From: Mycolicibacterium rhodesiae
GTDB taxonomy: Bacteria; Actinomycetota; Actinomycetes; Mycobacteriales; Mycobacteriaceae
DNA: 64,000 nt
Assembly (NCBI RefSeq): GCF_002086695.1
Contig: NZ_MVIH01000003.1
Span: forward strand, 372,001 to 436,000
Direction of reading: 5' to 3'
Each line of letters opens with the position of its first letter. Position 1 is the stretch's first letter. Positions 61,271 through 64,000 of this stretch are shown here, in pieces. The position numbers and the translations under genes are program-made. The notes under the pieces are model-generated. The model was not told the origin of the DNA and made no database searches. It worked only from the letters and a program-made list of their open reading frames with translations.

Positions 61271-62929
61271 GTGCCGCTCTCCGAAACCACGCTGCTCCGG
61301 GCTGCCGGCGAGCGGGTCTACGGCCGGGGCGAGGATTACGTGCGCTATGTCCGAGGGCTCCGCATGACCGCCTCCAAGGCTTATGCGTCGATTCAGGCCA
61401 AGAACGTCTACACCGTAGAGCTCGATTGGTCCGGACCCTCGCTCACCGGATTTTGCACTTGCCCGCACCATGGCGACGGCAACTTCTGCAAGCATTTGGT
61501 TGCGACGGGACTCGCGGCGATCGACACGGGAAGGGTCCCTGCCGACGACACAGCAACCACCACGGTCGAAGCGGCGGTGCAGGCAATGGAAATCGCTGAG
61601 TTGCGCGATCTCGTCATGACGCTTGCGCAGCGCGATGCCGGCGTCCGTCGAATGCTGGAGGTTCGCGCGACGGCCGCGTCCGGCGACAACTCGCAGACCA
61701 AGGCCGAGTTGGAAGCCTACGTGCGAAATGCCCTGACATTCAGAGGCTTTGTCGACTATCGCCGTTCGTTTGAGGTCGCGGAATCGGCCAGTGACATGCT
61801 CGACGAACTCGAAGTCCATTTGGACAGTGGTTTTGCGGAACTCGTGCGTCCTGCCCTGTTGTACGCGCTGACCCGGTTACGAAAGATGCTCGGCAACGTT
61901 GACGACTCCTCAGGCTCGATCGGCGATCAATGCCAACGCGCTGCCGATCTCTACGCGCGAGCCTGTCGATTGGGTCAGCCTGACTCCGTCGAACTGGCGA
62001 AGTGGCTGGTGAAATTCCGGGCCGACTCCCCGGGGTGGCCGCACGTGGTGCTGGCCGACTTCGTGGGTTCTTTCGACGAACAAGCACTCGAAACCTATCG
62101 CCGTGCGGTCGCGGCACTGGATCGAAAGCTGGCAGACCGCGATCACTGGCAACGGTTCGAAATCGACGCAATGTTGCTCGAGCTCGCTGATCACGACGGT
62201 GACGTCGACCGGGCCGTCCAGTTGCTCGCCCACCGGGAGGAACACCCGCAATACGGGGCGATCGTCGACCGGTTACGCGGCGCCAGCCGCGCTGAGGAAG
62301 CCCTGGCATGGATCGACCGCGCAGTGGCCCAGGGGAGAGTCAGCAGTCAGGGCGGCGGCAACGAATACTGGCTGAGCCCCGACGATGTCGCTGCGACTTA
62401 CCGAGACCTTGGCCGGATCGATGATGCGGTCGGCGTGCTTCGAACGGACTTCGTCCGAAGATCGTCGGTCGCCACCTATCGAGTCCTGATCGATTTCGCT
62501 GCCGGCATCGACCGTGCCGATACCGAGCGCACCTGGGCCTTCGATCACGCGCGGCAACTGGCAGTGTCTGACCGCTTCGCGTTCGGCGCGGTTTTGGTTC
62601 AGCTGTGTTTGAGCGAGGGTGACGTCGACGCTGCGTGGCACGCGGCCGAGCGTTATGGCCCCGGCTGGGCATGGAAGGAACTCGCCGACCGCGGCGCGGA
62701 GGCTCGGCCGGTGGAAGCCGCAGACCTGTACCGTCCGCAGCTCGAGAGCGATCTCCGCTACCCCGATACCAAGCTCTATCCCGGTATTGCCGCGACGCTG
62801 GCGACGATGAAGAAACTTTATGACCGCGGCGGTTGCAGCGCCGATTTCGCGTCCTTCATCGCGCAGATTCGCCAGGACTACGCGAGGCGACCCTCGCTGA
62901 TGAAAGCCCTTGACGCTAAACGACTTTAA
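61271..62929 (+). CDS. SWIM zinc-finger protein with helical repeat tail
   Basis: The 552-residue product has an N-terminal SWIM domain with the zinc ligands FCTCPHHGDGNFCKHLVA (CxCx8CxH, residues ~61-77). Hundreds of residues of helical, TPR-like sequence follow (ADLYARACRLGQPDSVELAKW, RAEEALAWIDRAVAQGR, AVLVQLCLSEGDVDAAWHAAERYG). SWIM domains bind DNA or proteins; no enzymatic domain is visible. The GTG start is at 61271, 75 bp after vapC. It ends 2 bp before the convergent Ddn-like gene. Function unknown. Confidence 0.85.
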   Translation: MPLSETTLLRAAGERVYGRGEDYVRYVRGLRMTASKAYASIQAKNVYTVELDWSGPSLTGFCTCPHHGDGNFCKHLVATGLAAIDTGRVPADDTATTTVEAAVQAMEIAELRDLVMTLAQRDAGVRRMLEVRATAASGDNSQTKAELEAYVRNALTFRGFVDYRRSFEVAESASDMLDELEVHLDSGFAELVRPALLYALTRLRKMLGNVDDSSGSIGDQCQRAADLYARACRLGQPDSVELAKWLVKFRADSPGWPHVVLADFVGSFDEQALETYRRAVAALDRKLADRDHWQRFEIDAMLLELADHDGDVDRAVQLLAHREEHPQYGAIVDRLRGASRAEEALAWIDRAVAQGRVSSQGGGNEYWLSPDDVAATYRDLGRIDDAVGVLRTDFVRRSSVATYRVLIDFAAGIDRADTERTWAFDHARQLAVSDRFAFGAVLVQLCLSEGDVDAAWHAAERYGPGWAWKELADRGAEARPVEAADLYRPQLESDLRYPDTKLYPGIAATLATMKKLYDRGGCSADFASFIAQIRQDYARRPSLMKALDAKRL

Positions 62930-62931
62930 CG

Positions 62932-63414
62932 CTATTCCAGAGTGAACCGGATCGCCGCCAGCTTGTTCACCTCGATCGCCTCGCGGAACTCTTCGACCGT
63001 CGGAATCCGATCATCGCGGAACTGAAGCCCCATCATCCGTTGCGCCCGCTTCACTCCATACGCCGACGCACACCGATGAAATAGCGACACCGTCTGCTCA
63101 CGGTCCTCGATCAGCTCGCCGCGCATCGGCCGCTCAACACCGTCGTACAACACCGACGCAGGAGCGCCGCCGCGGAAGTTCAGCTTCCACACGCTCCCGA
63201 TTAACGCATACAGATCGCCGTCGATGTGATGCGCAGAAACCGGCACCACGAACTCCCGCCCGGTCTTGCGCCCTTTGAACGACAGCACCATGAATTGCTT
63301 ACGCAGCCCACCGGCGAGCGGGGTGCGCAACAGATACCGCATGAGCGGGTTGACGGCCCGCATGATCGCATCCGGCGGAGGCGCCGGCGTGATCGCCGCT
63401 GTCTGATCTGCCAC
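62932..63414 (-). CDS. Deazaflavin-dependent nitroreductase-family protein
   Basis: The 160-residue product is a split-barrel Ddn-like protein: MRYLLRTPLAGGLRKQFMVLSFKGRKTGREFVVPVSAHHIDGDLYALIG then WKLNFRGGAPASVLYDGVERPMRGELIED. The GTG at 63414 gives a natural N-terminus; the frame extends to 63462 without a better start. It is likely an F420- or flavin-linked reductase by family, but the substrate is unknown. It is unrelated in position to the first member at 1235-1714. Confidence 0.85.
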   Translation of the reverse strand: MADQTAAITPAPPPDAIMRAVNPLMRYLLRTPLAGGLRKQFMVLSFKGRKTGREFVVPVSAHHIDGDLYALIGSVWKLNFRGGAPASVLYDGVERPMRGELIEDREQTVSLFHRCASAYGVKRAQRMMGLQFRDDRIPTVEEFREAIEVNKLAAIRFTLE

Positions 63415-63514
63415 CCGACAACGGTACGACCGCAACAGGCATAACCGCAGCTCAATGCGCATACAGCCGACCGCAAGGTTGCGCCCAGTCCAACGCAGCG
63501 GCTTTCATGGGTCC

Positions 63515-64000
63515 ATGGATCGTCGCCAGATGCTCATGACCGCAGGCTTCGGCCTGCTGGTCGCCGCCACCAAGATCCCGCAGGCCGGCGCCGCCCCGTC
63601 GCGACCCGTCCCCGAGGCCCCGGCACCGCAGAACTACATCTTCCACGACGAATTCGACGGCCCCGCCGGCTCCGCCCCCGACCCGTCGAAGTGGACTACC
63701 GCGCTGGCCCGCGAATCGATGGAAGACCCCACCTTCTGGGAGCTGCCCGGCAACGTTGGCCAATACCGCGACGACCGCCGCAACGTCTACCTCGACGGCA
63801 ACTCCAACCTCGTCTTCCACGCCGCCAAAGACGGCCCCACCTACTACAGCGGCAAGATCTTCGGGAAGTGGCAGGGCGGCATCGGCCACACCTGGGAAGC
63901 CCGGATGAAGATGGACTGCCTGACCCCAGGCTGCTGGCCCGCGTTCTACCTATCCAACGAGAGCCCCGTCAACGGCGGCGAAGTCGACGTCATGGAGTGG
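63515..64000 (+). CDS. Glycoside hydrolase family 16 protein, Tat-exported (3' partial)
   Basis: The frame opens at ATG 63515 and is still open at the window edge (162 codons). The N-terminus has a twin-arginine signal (MDRRQMLMTAGFGLLVAATKIP, ending ..AGAAPSR). The mature part, NYIFHDEFDGPAGSAPDPSKW, is followed by WEARMKMDCLTPGCWPAFYLSNE and then GGEVDVMEW. The last contains the GH16 catalytic signature E-x-D-x-x-E. It is probably an exported beta-glucanase or related polysaccharide hydrolase; the rest is cut off. Confidence 0.88.
   Translation, partial: MDRRQMLMTAGFGLLVAATKIPQAGAAPSRPVPEAPAPQNYIFHDEFDGPAGSAPDPSKWTTALARESMEDPTFWELPGNVGQYRDDRRNVYLDGNSNLVFHAAKDGPTYYSGKIFGKWQGGIGHTWEARMKMDCLTPGCWPAFYLSNESPVNGGEVDVMEW

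Overview
The window is high-G+C actinobacterial DNA and is almost certainly from a mycobacterium, probably a rapidly growing (Mycolicibacterium-type) species. The main reason is a left half that follows, gene for gene in places, the M. tuberculosis Rv0548c-Rv0566c block: menB, fadD8, menC, bpoC, menD, a small membrane protein, the mannosyltransferase pimC/mgtA, menG, menJ, grcC1, htpX, gpsA, a Baeyer-Villiger-type monooxygenase and the YajQ-family protein. F420/deazaflavin-type enzymes, a haemophore-like protein and many small secreted proteins fit the same assignment. All comparisons with other genomes are from memory; no search was run.

Layout. (1) 0-31.6 kb is the menaquinone region. MenD, MenC, MenB and MenG make the naphthoquinone nucleus, GrcC1 supplies the prenyl tail and MenJ partly saturates it. 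Compared with M. tuberculosis, genes have been exchanged here. An acyl-CoA ligase lies directly before menC. About 6.9 kb (TetR/SDR pair, soluble Ser/Thr kinase, amino-acid permease, a frameshifted F420-type ketoreductase, GlxA-type regulator, DJ-1/PfpI enzyme) separates menC from bpoC-menD. (2) 31.7-40.4 kb starts with tRNA-Tyr and is a signalling block: an EAL-PAS protein, an ABC exporter with a divergent TetR and a palindromic operator, a membrane GGDEF protein, a DUF2855 enzyme, and an overlapping RsbQ-RsbP pair (alpha/beta hydrolase plus PAS-PP2C phosphatase). (3) 40.6-48.1 kb is a cell-envelope block: a 735-residue helical-repeat protein, a secreted protein with a nearly perfect 20-residue repeat, a haemophore-like protein and a 910-residue YncE propeller protein with a beta-rich tail. 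(4) 48.2-53.7 kb holds two transporters, a TPR-LuxR regulator and small secreted proteins. (5) 53.9-64 kb looks accessory: a PLD-helicase-DUF3427 protein, two unrelated toxin-antitoxin modules with clear operators, a cupin, a DUF4926 protein, a SWIM zinc-finger protein, a second Ddn-family enzyme and the start of a GH16 glycoside hydrolase.

How it fits together. Several adjacent genes overlap by a few bases (DUF385-menB, ligase-menC, PfpI-bpoC, menD-DUF3592, rsbQ-rsbP, MFS-APC, vapB-vapC), which supports operon calls. Three promoters (menJ/grcC1 and the two toxin-antitoxin modules) have a -10-like hexamer 6-7 nt before the start codon, the arrangement of leaderless mycobacterial transcripts. 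No intergenic stretch exceeds about 200 bp. No insertion sequence, integrase, CRISPR array or rRNA was seen. The items most worth following up are the RsbQ-RsbP/c-di-GMP neighbourhood, the 20-residue-repeat protein, the 910-residue propeller protein and the about 150-bp inverted repeat at 44.4-44.5 kb.
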